The notes beneath the pieces were generated by a model. The model was not told the DNA's origin. It saw only the letters and a list, made by a program, of their open reading frames with translations, and made no database searches. This document shows, one piece after another, positions 1 through 8,585 of a DNA stretch of 64,000 bases. Every line of letters begins with the position of its first letter. Within the stretch, counting starts at the first letter, position 1. The DNA lies in the NCBI RefSeq assembly GCF_014168535.1, contig NZ_CP060007.1, positions 4,650,001 through 4,714,000 of the forward strand, in the 5' to 3' direction. Position numbers and translations under genes: made by a program. This stretch comes from Lacibacter sediminis (GTDB taxonomy: Bacteria; Bacteroidota; Bacteroidia; Chitinophagales; Chitinophagaceae).

Positions 1-613
1 AGCTGCTGTTGAAGCAACAGGCCGCAAGTTCACCTATCACCGTGTTGATATCGGTAACCGTGAAGCGCTTTATGCATTCATCAATAAAGTAAAAGAAGAA
101 AATAAAAAGATTGATATTCTTGTTAACAACGCAGGTATCATTATGCGTAAACCTGCTGCTGAACATCCTGATGAATATTGGGATAAAGTAGTTGACATCA
201 ACCTCAACGCACAATTCATTTTGGGTCGTGAGTTTGGTAAACACATGATCGATAACGGTGGCGGTAAGATCATTTTCACCTGTTCATTGTTAAGTTTCCA
301 GGGTGGTATCAATGTACCCGGTTATACTGCAACTAAATCAGCTGTTGCCGGTTTGGTGCGTGCATTCGGTAATGAGTGGGGAAGCAAAGGTGTTTGTGTA
401 AATGGTATTGCACCGGGTTATATCGCAACAAATAATACACAGGCGTTGCGTGAAGATGCAGACAGAAGTCAATCGATCTTAAGTCGTATTCCTGTTGGTC
501 GTTGGGGTGTGCCTGAAGATTTCAAAGGACCGGTTACATTCCTTGCTTCATCAGCATCAGATTATGTAAATGGTACGGTGTTGTTTGTTGATGGTGGATG
601 GATGGCGAGATAA
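1..613 (+). CDS. kduD: 2-dehydro-3-deoxy-D-gluconate 5-dehydrogenase, 5' end missing
   Basis: Short-chain dehydrogenase that in the Kdu pathway reduces 2,5-diketo-3-deoxygluconate to 2-keto-3-deoxygluconate (KDG) with NAD(P)H. The reading frame is open from base 2, so the nucleotide-binding N-terminus lies left of the window and about 204 residues are visible. Seen here are the structural NNAG motif, the catalytic Ser in CSLLSF, and Tyr and Lys in the YTATK active site. The C-terminus ends DGGWMAR, as in KduD proteins. It is followed 44 bp later by kduI, which makes its substrate. Other SDRs share these motifs, but the ending and the neighbours favour KduD. Confidence 0.88.
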   Translation, partial: AAVEATGRKFTYHRVDIGNREALYAFINKVKEENKKIDILVNNAGIIMRKPAAEHPDEYWDKVVDINLNAQFILGREFGKHMIDNGGGKIIFTCSLLSFQGGINVPGYTATKSAVAGLVRAFGNEWGSKGVCVNGIAPGYIATNNTQALREDADRSQSILSRIPVGRWGVPEDFKGPVTFLASSASDYVNGTVLFVDGGWMAR

Positions 614-657
614 GTTTTAGGTGATAAGTATTAAGTAATAAGTTTTAAGCATATACA

Positions 658-1563
658 ATGGCAACAAAAAAGGCAAAAGCTCCGGCTCTGCAATTAAAAG
701 ATTATAAGAGCAACACGTACATGGATGGCGATATGGAAGTGCGTTTTGCAGTTGGACCGGAAGAAACAAAAGGATTCGATACACAACAGCTCATCGATAA
801 TTTTTTGGTGAAAGATCTGTTGGTAGCTGATAAACTGAAATTGGTTTATATGCATTACGATCGTGTAATTGTTGGCGGTGCAGTTCCTGTAGCAAAAACA
901 TTAACACTTCCGAATCATCCTGAATTAAGAGCTGAGTATTTTTTGGAAAGAAGAGAACTCGGTATCATTAATGTGGGCGGTAAAGGAACTGTAACTGCAG
1001 ATGGTAAAAAGTTTGAACTGGATAAACTCTCCTGTTTGTATCTCGGCAAGGGAACACAAAAAGTAAGTTTTGCTTCAGCATCAAAAAAGAATCCTGCTGT
1101 ATTTTATTTATTATCATCACCAGCGCATGCAACTTATCCAAACGCCATGTTCACCAAAGAACAGGCATCACCGGTTGAGTTGGGTGCAGTTGAAACTGCG
1201 AATAAACGTACTGTTTATAAATACATTCATCTTGATGGTTTAAAAAGCTGTCAGTTGGTGATGGGTTTAACGGTTCTTGCGCCGGGCAGTGTTTGGAATT
1301 CTATTCCGCCACATACACATACACGCCGTATGGAAGTGTATTTGTATTTCGATTTACCGGAAGGACAACGTTTATTCCACTTCATGGGTAACCCAATGGA
1401 AACAAGACATATGGTAATGACCAATAACGAAGCGGTGATCTCTCCACCCTGGAGTACACACTTTGGTTGCGGCACTACCAACTATGGTTTCATTTGGGGA
1501 ATGGCCGGTGAAAATTTAGTTTATACTGATATGGACCCGGCTCCGGTTCCAACGCTGAAATAG
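658..1563 (+). CDS. kduI: 5-dehydro-4-deoxy-D-glucuronate isomerase
   Basis: Cytoplasmic zinc-dependent isomerase that turns 5-keto-4-deoxyuronate, the product of unsaturated uronides from polyuronate lyases, into 2,5-diketo-3-deoxygluconate. The protein has 301 residues against about 278 for the usual enzyme. The extra length is a Lys/Ala-rich N-terminal extension. The cupin metal site is visible as PPHTHTRRME near residues 217-226, with a later His in PPWSTHFGC near residue 267. The gene sits between kduD and the sugar kinases, the standard order for uronate catabolism, and only 3 bp separate it from the first kinase. The identification is firm. Confidence 0.93.
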   Translation: MATKKAKAPALQLKDYKSNTYMDGDMEVRFAVGPEETKGFDTQQLIDNFLVKDLLVADKLKLVYMHYDRVIVGGAVPVAKTLTLPNHPELRAEYFLERRELGIINVGGKGTVTADGKKFELDKLSCLYLGKGTQKVSFASASKKNPAVFYLLSSPAHATYPNAMFTKEQASPVELGAVETANKRTVYKYIHLDGLKSCQLVMGLTVLAPGSVWNSIPPHTHTRRMEVYLYFDLPEGQRLFHFMGNPMETRHMVMTNNEAVISPPWSTHFGCGTTNYGFIWGMAGENLVYTDMDPAPVPTLK

Positions 1564-1566
1564 TTT

Positions 1567-2613
1567 ATGAGTAAAGTGCTTTGCTTTGGGGAATTGTTGC
1601 TTCGTCTTCCACCTGCGAATGGTGGTGAATGGTTACATACAAACCAGTTGCCTGTGTTTGTTGGTGGTGCCGAACTCAACGTAGCAACAGCACTTGCTAC
1701 CTGGCAAATACCTGTGAAATATTGCACAGCCTTACCCGATAATATCATCACACATGATATCATCGCTTTCCTCCAAACAAAAAATATCGACACCTCTCCT
1801 ATCATTCTTTCCGGCGAACGCATTGGATTGTATTATCTGAAAGAAGGCGCCGATATGAAGAGTGAAGAGAATGTGTTCGATCGGAAATATTCATCCTTCT
1901 CTACGCTTAATACCGGAGTAGTTAATTGGGATGAGATATTAAAAGATGTTGAATGGTTTCACTTCAGTGCCATTGCTCCTGCGGTGAGTGAAAAAGCTGC
2001 TGCACTTTGTTTAGAAGCATTGAAAGCTGCATCGCAACGTAACATCACGATTTCTGTTGACTTGAATTATCGTTCACTGTTATGGAAGTATGGCAAACAG
2101 CCTTGGGAAATAATGCCAAGTCTTGTAAAGTATTGTGATGTAATTATGGGCAACATCTGGGCAGCACAAACATTGCTTGGTGTTTCTGTTGATAACAATC
2201 TTTTACAACCACGAAGCAAAGAAGTGTTTTTACAACATGCTACTTACACAGCTAAACAATTGTTTGACCGTTTTGCAAACTGTAAGTGGGTTGCCAATAC
2301 ATTTCGCTTTGATGCAGACGCTGGCAACATCAGTTACTATGCTGCACTCAATACAAAAGAAGAACAGGCTGTAAGCCCTGTGTTTGCAACTGATGCCATT
2401 GTTGATAAAGTTGGCAGTGGCGATTGCTTTATGGCAGGATTGATCTATGGATTAAAATCACAACGTGCATTGCGGGATGTGATCGGTTTTGCTGCAGCTG
2501 CTGCTTTTGCCAAGCTGCATGAAAAAGGCGATTCAACAAAAAATACAGTAGAAACTATTCAACAGGTAAAAGCAAAATTTGAAACAATCAAACAACAATC
2601 ATTTATTTCCTAG
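1567..2613 (+). CDS. PfkB-family sugar kinase, KdgK-like (first of two)
   Basis: Ribokinase/PfkB kinase of 348 residues, probably acting on 2-keto-3-deoxygluconate or a related acid sugar. PfkB signature 1 is seen as GGAELNVATAL near residue 34. Signature 2 is seen as KVGSGDCFMAGL near residue 280, with the catalytic Asp in GSGD. It begins 3 bp after kduI and is followed 17 bp later by a clear paralogue, so one ancestral kinase has been duplicated. Both signatures are intact, so it is not an obvious pseudogene. Whether it phosphorylates KDG or another sugar acid such as a keto-galactonate cannot be read from the sequence. Confidence 0.85.
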   Translation: MSKVLCFGELLLRLPPANGGEWLHTNQLPVFVGGAELNVATALATWQIPVKYCTALPDNIITHDIIAFLQTKNIDTSPIILSGERIGLYYLKEGADMKSEENVFDRKYSSFSTLNTGVVNWDEILKDVEWFHFSAIAPAVSEKAAALCLEALKAASQRNITISVDLNYRSLLWKYGKQPWEIMPSLVKYCDVIMGNIWAAQTLLGVSVDNNLLQPRSKEVFLQHATYTAKQLFDRFANCKWVANTFRFDADAGNISYYAALNTKEEQAVSPVFATDAIVDKVGSGDCFMAGLIYGLKSQRALRDVIGFAAAAAFAKLHEKGDSTKNTVETIQQVKAKFETIKQQSFIS

Positions 2614-2630
2614 CATTTAAAACAACTGAT

Positions 2631-3656
2631 ATGTCGAAAAAAGTAGTAACACTCGGAGAGATTATGTTGCGTTTGTCAACTCCCGATTTTAAACGTTTTG
2701 TACAGGCTGATACATTTGATATCACTTATGGTGGTGGCGAAGCAAACGTATCTGCTGCACTATGTAACTATGGTTTGAATGGAACATTTGTATCCAAAGT
2801 GCCAAACAATCCAATCGGTCAATCGGCCATTAATCATTTACGTCGTTATGGTGTAGATACGCAGTTTGTTGCAAGAGGTGGAGACCGTTTAGGTATTTAC
2901 TTCCTCGAAACAGGTGCATCAATGCGTGCATCGCAAGTAGTATATGATCGTGCAGGTGCATCTATTGCAGATGTGGATGCAAGTGAGTTTGACTGGGATA
3001 AAATTTTTGATGGTGCTGACTGGTTCCATACAACCGGTATCACTCCTGCATTGAGCGATAAAGCTGCTGCGTTGACGTTAGCTGCTTTAAAAGCTGCAAA
3101 AGCAAAAGGCATCACCACTTCTATCGATCTTAACTTCCGTAAAAAATTATGGACGAAAGAAAAAGCCCGTGAAGTAATGACTGGTCTTTGCGAATTTGTT
3201 GATGTTTGTATCGGTAACGAAGAAGATGCTGATTTATGCCTTGGCTTTAAAGCAAAAGATACAGACGTTACAAAAGGCGAATTGAACCTTGATGGTTTCA
3301 AAGATGTATTTCAACAAATGAAAGCGAAGTTTGGTTTCAAATTCATCGCTTCTTCATTACGTGAAAGCCACAGTGCTTCTGATAATGGCTGGAGTGCATT
3401 GGTATATGATGGCGCAGATTACTATCACACAAAACAATATAGTGTACGCATCGTTGACCGTGTTGGTAGTGGTGATTCATTTGCCAGTGGTTTGATCTAC
3501 GGTTTAGTAACCGGCATGCCAATGGGCGAAGCAGCTGAGTTTGGTGTGGCTGCAAGTGCATTGAAACATACGATCCCTGGTGACTTGAACCATGCAACAT
3601 TAGGAGAAGTAAAAGACCTGATGAAAGGTGATGGCAGCGGAAGGGTGCAACGATAA
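2631..3656 (+). CDS. kdgK: 2-dehydro-3-deoxygluconokinase (second PfkB kinase)
   Basis: PfkB kinase of 341 residues expected to phosphorylate KDG to 2-keto-3-deoxy-6-phosphogluconate with ATP, feeding the aldolase two genes downstream. Signature 1 reads GGGEANVSAAL near residue 34. Signature 2 reads RVGSGDSFASGL near residue 277, with the catalytic Asp. It resembles the preceding kinase along its whole length. The GGGEANV form of signature 1 is the more KdgK-like of the two, so this copy is the better candidate for the KDG kinase. A 20-bp inverted repeat lies just after the stop. Confidence 0.85.
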   Translation: MSKKVVTLGEIMLRLSTPDFKRFVQADTFDITYGGGEANVSAALCNYGLNGTFVSKVPNNPIGQSAINHLRRYGVDTQFVARGGDRLGIYFLETGASMRASQVVYDRAGASIADVDASEFDWDKIFDGADWFHTTGITPALSDKAAALTLAALKAAKAKGITTSIDLNFRKKLWTKEKAREVMTGLCEFVDVCIGNEEDADLCLGFKAKDTDVTKGELNLDGFKDVFQQMKAKFGFKFIASSLRESHSASDNGWSALVYDGADYYHTKQYSVRIVDRVGSGDSFASGLIYGLVTGMPMGEAAEFGVAASALKHTIPGDLNHATLGEVKDLMKGDGSGRVQR

Positions 3657-3662
3657 TCAGTA

Positions 3663-3703
3663 ATGAGTGATGAATGATGAGTAACTCATCATTCATCACT
3701 CAT
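3663..3703. repeat. Perfect 20-bp inverted repeat between kdgK and the YhcH-family gene
   Basis: Bases 3663-3682 are exactly repaired by 3684-3703 around a single base. Formed as RNA this would be a long stem with a tiny loop. The arms are built from ATGA/GTGA-type units. No run of T follows directly, so it is not a typical intrinsic terminator. It may be an intergenic dispersed repeat or a processing/attenuation hairpin that adjusts expression of the second half of the uronate operon. Confidence 0.8.
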
Positions 3704-3726
3704 CATTCATTTTATAAATTACGACG

Positions 3727-4176
3727 ATGATCATAGATACAATAAAGAATGCGCCCAAATACTTTTCAGCACATCCGTTGTTTGCAAAAGCATTTGAGTA
3801 CATCCAGCAAACCGACCTCGGCAATGCTGCCGATGGCAAGAGTGATATTGCAGAAGGTTTAAAAGCCATCATCAGCAATGCACCCGGTAAAACAAAAGAA
3901 ACCAGCCTGCAGAAGTTTGAATGTCATAACAAGAATATCGACATTCAGCTTTGCATCAGAGGTATTGAAACCATTGGCTGGAAACCAAGAGAAAAATGCA
4001 CCTCACCAAAAGGCGAGTACAACGATGAAAAGGATGTATTGTTTTTCGACGATGCTCCTGATACTTATTTCCAATTAACCGATGGGCAGTTTGCGATCTT
4101 CTATCCAGAAGATGTGCATGCACCAATGATCGGTGAAGGGGAAATAAAAAAGTTAGTAATCAAAGTAAAAATCTAA
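3727..4176 (+). CDS. YhcH/YjgK/YiaL family protein
   Basis: Protein of 149 residues with the cupin-like features of the YhcH/YjgK/YiaL (DUF386) family: ECHNKNIDIQ near residue 57, a KCTSPKGEYNDEKDVLFFDD segment near residue 95, and FYPEDVHAPMIGEG near residue 122. Here His-x-x-x-x-Asp and the later Asp-x-His are likely metal or substrate ligands. Relatives lie in sugar-acid, sialic-acid and uronate operons and are thought to help interconvert forms of acidic sugars. Its position between KDG kinase and KDPG aldolase fits a role as an accessory epimerase or mutarotase for a uronate intermediate, but its exact reaction is not known from sequence. Confidence 0.85.
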   Translation: MIIDTIKNAPKYFSAHPLFAKAFEYIQQTDLGNAADGKSDIAEGLKAIISNAPGKTKETSLQKFECHNKNIDIQLCIRGIETIGWKPREKCTSPKGEYNDEKDVLFFDDAPDTYFQLTDGQFAIFYPEDVHAPMIGEGEIKKLVIKVKI

Positions 4177-4218
4177 TGACTGGTCCTGGCATTTATGCCG
4201 GGAACTAAAAAAATCAAA

Positions 4219-4881
4219 ATGAGCAAAACACAACAGATATCAGACGCCATTGTACAACAGGGTATTCTTCCTTTGTATTTTAATCCAAGCGAAGAAGTAA
4301 GTCTTGATGTATTGAAAGCAATTTATAAGGCAGGTATCAAAGCAGTGGAATACACCAACCGTGGTGATGCTGCATTGGCAAACTTCACCAAAATGGTGCA
4401 GCTGCGTAATGCAGAAATGCCCGGTTTGTTACTGGGTGTTGGTACCATTAAGAACATGCAACACGCAACAGACTATATGGCAGCAGGTGCCGACTTTTTA
4501 GTAAGTCCCGGCTTTGTTCCTGATGTAGCAGCCTATTGCGTAGCAAATGATATTTTCTATGCACCGGGTTGTATGACACCGAGTGAAATTATTGCAGCAG
4601 AAAATGCAGGCATCAAATTCATCAAGTTATTCCCGGGAAATATGTTGGGCACAGAGTTTTTAACTACTATTAAGGATATCTTCCCTAAATTGTTGTTTAT
4701 GCCAACAGGTGGCGTGGATACAACCAAAGAAAGTATTGAGAGCTGGTATAAAGCAGGTGTTTGTGCAGTGGGTATGGGCAGTAAACTCATCAGCAAAAAA
4801 TTAATGGAAGCAAAAGATTATGCGGCCATGGAAGAAGCAACGAAACAAGTGCTGGAAATCATCGCATCAGTAAAAAAATAA
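4219..4881 (+). CDS. eda: 2-dehydro-3-deoxyphosphogluconate (KDPG) aldolase
   Basis: Class I aldolase that splits KDPG into pyruvate and glyceraldehyde-3-phosphate, the last step of the pathway encoded here. The ATG at 4219 gives a 220-residue protein starting MSKTQQ, the normal length. An in-frame ATG at 4195 would add eight residues and seems less likely. The catalytic Glu is in VEYTNRG, the Schiff-base Lys is in FIKLFPG near residue 136, and the phosphate-binding end is in PTGGVD and GMGSKL. Bases 4177-4218 are the only gap to the upstream gene, consistent with co-transcription. Confidence 0.92.
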   Translation: MSKTQQISDAIVQQGILPLYFNPSEEVSLDVLKAIYKAGIKAVEYTNRGDAALANFTKMVQLRNAEMPGLLLGVGTIKNMQHATDYMAAGADFLVSPGFVPDVAAYCVANDIFYAPGCMTPSEIIAAENAGIKFIKLFPGNMLGTEFLTTIKDIFPKLLFMPTGGVDTTKESIESWYKAGVCAVGMGSKLISKKLMEAKDYAAMEEATKQVLEIIASVKK

Positions 4882-4942
4882 TAACCACTTCCCGTTTCAG
4901 AACAGATCAAAATGTTTAAAAACGGCGGATAAAACAACGAAC

Positions 4943-6523
4943 ATGCAGCAAGCCATAGGTAAATACAGGTGGACGATTTGTGCCCTACTCTTTTTTGCAA
5001 CAACCATCAACTATCTTGACAGGCAGGTGTTGAGTTTGCTTCAACCTACCCTGGAAGGGGAATACGGGTGGACCAATACCGATTATGCAAACATCACCAT
5101 CGTGTTTCAATTGGTGTATGCTATCTCTATGCTTTTTGCAGGAAAGGTGATTGACAGATTGGGTACAAAGAAAGGATTCATCTGGGCAATTGTTGTATGG
5201 TCGATTGGTGCTATGATCCATGCTGCAGCAATTCCAATTGGTACAGGCTTGAGTAAGATCATTGCTGCATTAGGTATGTCGATCGGTTCTGTTTCTGTAT
5301 TAGGTTTTATGTTAGCCAGGGCAGTACTTGCCATTGGTGAAGCTGGAAACTTTCCCGCTGCTATTAAAGCCACTGCCGAATATTTCCCCAAGAAAGAACG
5401 TTCACTTGCAACGGGTATTTTTAACTCGGGTGCCAATATTGGTGCCATCGTTGCTGCTCCTGTTGTGAACTTTTTATTGAGTGTTTGGCATTGGCAAGGT
5501 GCTTTTATTGTAGTGGGTGGTGTTGGTTTCTTATGGATGGGTTTATGGATCTGGTTCTATGATAAGCCTGAAGAACAAAAAAGATTATCAGCTGCGGAAT
5601 TCAACTATATACACAGTGGTGAAGATGAAGTAGCAGGTCCCCAAAACGAAAAGCAAAGAGAAAAAGTATCATGGGGTAAGTTGCTTGGTTATAAACAAAC
5701 ATGGGCATTTGCGTTTGGTAAGTTTATGACCGATGGTGTATGGTGGTTTTTTCTCTTCTGGCTTCCGGCATTTTTGAAAGCACAATACGGCATGACGAAA
5801 GCTGATATTAATATTCCCATCATGACCTTGTACAGCATGACCATGATCGGCAGTATTGGCGGAGGCTGGCTTCCCATGTATTTTATCAGGAAAGGTTACC
5901 TGCCTTATGATGGCCGTATGAAAGCCATGTTACTGATTGCACTGGTGCCGTTGGTTGTATTGCTTGCACAACCCTTCGGGCATATCAGTTTCTGGGTTCC
6001 GGTATTGTTGATTGGTATCGGTGCATCAGCACACCAGGCATGGAGTGCAAACATTTTTACTACGGTAAGTGATATGTTCCCGAAAAAAGCCATTGGTTCT
6101 GTTGTAGGCATTGGTGGTATGGCAGGCGGTTTTGGTGGTGTTATACTTTCCAAACTGGGTGGTTTTTTATTCGATAAGTATAAGTCGTTTGGTATTGCTG
6201 AAGCATGGGTAAAAGCAAAAGCAAATGGTTTGGGTAACTATGTTGACCAGATCCTCAATTTGAAACTTGTGACCAAATATGGCGATGCCATTAATCTTAA
6301 TAGCTCAGAACTGGGCGGGTTACCTGCTGAAGTAACTACTCAACTCAAGACTATAGATGCTGCTGCATTTGACCAGATCGTGCAATTACAAAAACCCCTG
6401 GTGCAGGCGCAGATGACGACGTCGTACACGATCATGTTTACAATTTGTGCGTTAGCTTATTTGGTAGCATGGGGAGTGATGAAAACATTAGTGCCGAAGT
6501 ATAAAGTGATTAACGATCTGTAA
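4943..6523 (+). CDS. MFS hexuronate transporter, ExuT-like, with a C-terminal insertion
   Basis: Inner-membrane major-facilitator permease of 526 residues, probably an anion:cation (ACS) family proton symporter importing a hexuronate. TM1 is followed by the conserved INYLDRQVLSLL, and loop 2-3 carries the DRLGTKKG motif. The protein is longer than the usual 430-470 residues. Between the penultimate and last membrane helices (roughly residues 410-495) there is a mainly hydrophilic insert, rich in helix-forming residues, that is absent from ExuT. It ends the uronate operon and is followed by a terminator. Substrate (glucuronate, galacturonate or an unsaturated product) is inferred from neighbours. 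Confidence 0.88.
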   Translation: MQQAIGKYRWTICALLFFATTINYLDRQVLSLLQPTLEGEYGWTNTDYANITIVFQLVYAISMLFAGKVIDRLGTKKGFIWAIVVWSIGAMIHAAAIPIGTGLSKIIAALGMSIGSVSVLGFMLARAVLAIGEAGNFPAAIKATAEYFPKKERSLATGIFNSGANIGAIVAAPVVNFLLSVWHWQGAFIVVGGVGFLWMGLWIWFYDKPEEQKRLSAAEFNYIHSGEDEVAGPQNEKQREKVSWGKLLGYKQTWAFAFGKFMTDGVWWFFLFWLPAFLKAQYGMTKADINIPIMTLYSMTMIGSIGGGWLPMYFIRKGYLPYDGRMKAMLLIALVPLVVLLAQPFGHISFWVPVLLIGIGASAHQAWSANIFTTVSDMFPKKAIGSVVGIGGMAGGFGGVILSKLGGFLFDKYKSFGIAEAWVKAKANGLGNYVDQILNLKLVTKYGDAINLNSSELGGLPAEVTTQLKTIDAAAFDQIVQLQKPLVQAQMTTSYTIMFTICALAYLVAWGVMKTLVPKYKVINDL

Positions 6524-6544
6524 AACAAAAACGATATTTCAACT

Positions 6545-6581
6545 AAAGTTGCCAGCCTTTTGAAGGCTGGCAACTTTTTTT
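6545..6581 (+). terminator. Rho-independent terminator of the uronate operon
   Basis: A 15-bp perfect stem (6545-6559 with 6563-6577), a 3-base TTG loop and a run of T directly after. It lies 21 bp past the stop of the MFS gene and closes the operon. Confidence 0.93.
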
Positions 6582-6648
6582 ATGGAAGATTCACTTCGCA
6601 AATAGACTGCAAACTACCCTCCTAGTTTCGTAATCTAAATTATAACGC

Positions 6649-7002
6649 ATGATCCTTATTGCACAGCTTACCGCCCGGCAACCCGAAATTAAACTGCTTA
6701 TTCATGGAGCTTATGTGAACTGCAGTATTCTCAGTAAACAGCTCAATACAAAAGATCCAAATCAACCACCGCTGAATATCGGCTGGCGCATCATCGATCG
6801 ATCACAAACAGCTGCTTCACCTGATTGTCTTGTATTGGCAAATCATGCTGAACATGCGGAGATGTATCAATTACAACCTATGTCTGAAGTGATGAATCAT
6901 TCGCCGCATAATCTCAAGGAATTTTGTGTGAACACCGGCGATTACCAGTTAGCAGGTTATGAACAGGTAACCATGATGTTGGAAATTGATACGGCTCTTT
7001 AA
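6649..7002 (+). CDS. Small protein of unknown function
   Basis: Encodes 117 residues, no signal peptide and no membrane segment. I do not recognise the family. The protein contains several His and Cys residues (HAEHAEMYQ, NHSPHNLKEFC) but no clear metal-binding pattern. It is 61 bp upstream of the tRNA-protein-transferase-like gene on the same strand and may be co-transcribed with it. The length, uninterrupted frame and position after a strong terminator support a real gene. Confidence 0.6.
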   Translation: MILIAQLTARQPEIKLLIHGAYVNCSILSKQLNTKDPNQPPLNIGWRIIDRSQTAASPDCLVLANHAEHAEMYQLQPMSEVMNHSPHNLKEFCVNTGDYQLAGYEQVTMMLEIDTAL

Positions 7003-7063
7003 CAGACATACAAATTGAAGCATTGCTTGCTGTATCTTTCCTGTTAAACAGTTTTTTATTTAC

Positions 7064-7780
7064 ATGATCTACTACCAGCATTTTTATCCGGATGTAGTAA
7101 GCCCCGAATTGCTTGATGCCTATCTCAGCAAAGGCTGGTACCGTATTCATCAAATGCTGATCACCACCGATCTTATTGCAAAAGAAGAGGAGTTCTTTGC
7201 TGTTTTCTGGCTTCGTTACCGTTTAGCAGATTATCAGCACAGCAGGAAAAGTAAGAAGCTGTTGCGTGCATGCGAACAATTCAGCAGCAGCATTGAACCT
7301 CTGCAATTCACCGATGAACTTGAAGAGTTGTTTACACAATACCGTGAGCAGCTTGATTTTGACATGAGTGATTCAGCAAGGGCCTATTTACTGGGTGAGA
7401 AAACTGAAAATGTGTTCCCTTCACAATTGCTCATGATCCGTGACAACGGAAAATTAATAGCAGCCGGTTGTTATGATGAAGCAGCAACATCACTCACAGG
7501 TATTTTAAGTATTTACGATCCTGCTTATAAGAAATACAGTTTGGGAAAAGTATTGCTGTTGCTTAAACTGGAAGAAGCCATGCGTTTACAAAAAACATGG
7601 TTCTATCCGGGTTATATCAGTCTGCATACGGCCAAGTTTGATTACAAATTATTTCCTGACCTTGAAGCTACAGAAGTTTATAACCGTTTAACCGATGCAT
7701 GGCAACCATATGTTCAAATAAATTTACAGGAGCTGTATGATGCGATGCTGATGGAATTCTTGAAGGAACAGAGGGGATAA
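7064..7780 (+). CDS. Arginyl/leucyl-tRNA-protein transferase-like protein
   Basis: A 238-residue protein resembling the GNAT-fold part of ATE/Bpt transferases, which attach an amino acid from tRNA to acidic N-termini of proteins. The match is the pattern near residues 165-205: SIYDPAYKKYSLGKVLLLLK, where classical enzymes have a Y(F)DPD...RSLGT...L block, then a Tyr-rich YPGYISLHTAKFDYK, where they have YLGYWI...KMxYK. The N-terminus (YYQHFYP) also looks like the start of this family, but the Cys-rich cluster of classical enzymes is missing. Acceptor and donor are therefore uncertain. A broken copy of its 3' end lies at 8586-8762. Confidence 0.6.
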   Translation: MIYYQHFYPDVVSPELLDAYLSKGWYRIHQMLITTDLIAKEEEFFAVFWLRYRLADYQHSRKSKKLLRACEQFSSSIEPLQFTDELEELFTQYREQLDFDMSDSARAYLLGEKTENVFPSQLLMIRDNGKLIAAGCYDEAATSLTGILSIYDPAYKKYSLGKVLLLLKLEEAMRLQKTWFYPGYISLHTAKFDYKLFPDLEATEVYNRLTDAWQPYVQINLQELYDAMLMEFLKEQRG

Positions 7781-7835
7781 TAATTCCATTGGCAGGAATT
7801 TCGATAGTAGGGTTCACACCACTTTCCTAGTATCC

Positions 7836-8411
7836 TTATTTACCGGAAGCTAGCACAGCATTTTTTTTCAATTGCTCATCCATCCCCTGCCGATCACTTT
7901 GTATCCAGTATTCAACAATTTTTTCTTTCTCTACACGATAAACGGCGCTGGTGAATTCGATGAGCGGTAAACCTGTAGGTTCATAATTATCAATTGCCGA
8001 CTGATGGATTCCCTTCTGTATCCAGCGGGCATACACTTTATCGTCCTCAGCCAGCAATTCAGTAATCTCAAATTCAAATCGTCCAAACAGTGTAAGGAAC
8101 TCTCTTACGTGAGCGGTATAGTTTGCAGGCGTGCGACGGACAGTGACCGGATTTTCAGAATTAATTTGGTGCGCCAGAACAGTATCGGCCATATACGCAC
8201 CGGCTTTTTCAGGGTACAATCCTGAACGTACCTGGCTTAAAAAGTCTTTGACGATTTCTTTTGGTGACTTGACAGATGAAACAGTACCGGCAAGTTCTGC
8301 AGAAACAGGTGCAGGTAAATCAGTCGGTGCTGTTGCAGAAGCAGGATGTTGAGCCATAGATAAACGAGGGGTTATCATAACAATAATTAAAACGGTGATT
8401 AACGTTCGCAT
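7836..8411 (-). CDS. Secreted SnoaL/NTF2-like protein
   Basis: Protein of 191 residues that starts with a signal peptide (about residues 1-20, cleavage after SMAQ). Residues about 50-185 form an NTF2/SnoaL-type fold: VKDFLSQVRSG, ADTVLAHQIN, HVREFLTLFGRFEFEITELLAEDDKVYARW, and a final strand EKIVEYWIQSDRQGMDEQL. This resembles ester-cyclase or DUF4440-type proteins, which are often periplasmic and of unknown substrate. It is on the opposite strand to its neighbours and separates an intact transferase-like gene from that gene's duplicated 3' fragment, so it was probably captured in the same rearrangement. Confidence 0.72.
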   Translation of the reverse strand: MRTLITVLIIVMITPRLSMAQHPASATAPTDLPAPVSAELAGTVSSVKSPKEIVKDFLSQVRSGLYPEKAGAYMADTVLAHQINSENPVTVRRTPANYTAHVREFLTLFGRFEFEITELLAEDDKVYARWIQKGIHQSAIDNYEPTGLPLIEFTSAVYRVEKEKIVEYWIQSDRQGMDEQLKKNAVLASGK

Positions 8412-8585
8412 CGATATTTTTTTTGTTCAACAGAAAGCTAAATGAGTTTGGCTTTGGGAAGCAGCTGTAAACGCTCACCGAAAGCATCTTCAACCTATTC
8501 TTTGCGGATGCAATTTACCTGTGCCTTGCAATCACGCTGTTGCACAATAGCCGGTAAGATGTATATTATCTGGAGCCGGTTTTAA
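8412..8585. other. Non-coding stretch upstream of the SnoaL-like gene
   Basis: Together with the decayed copy that follows, this is part of a 448-bp gap between genes. I see no open frame worth calling and no strong hairpin. It must contain the promoter of the minus-strand SnoaL-like gene, but I could not identify a convincing one. Confidence 0.4.

Noticed and set aside
2897..3301. Minus-strand frame inside the second sugar kinase
   Set aside because: Fully antisense to a clear PfkB kinase gene and without recognisable domain.
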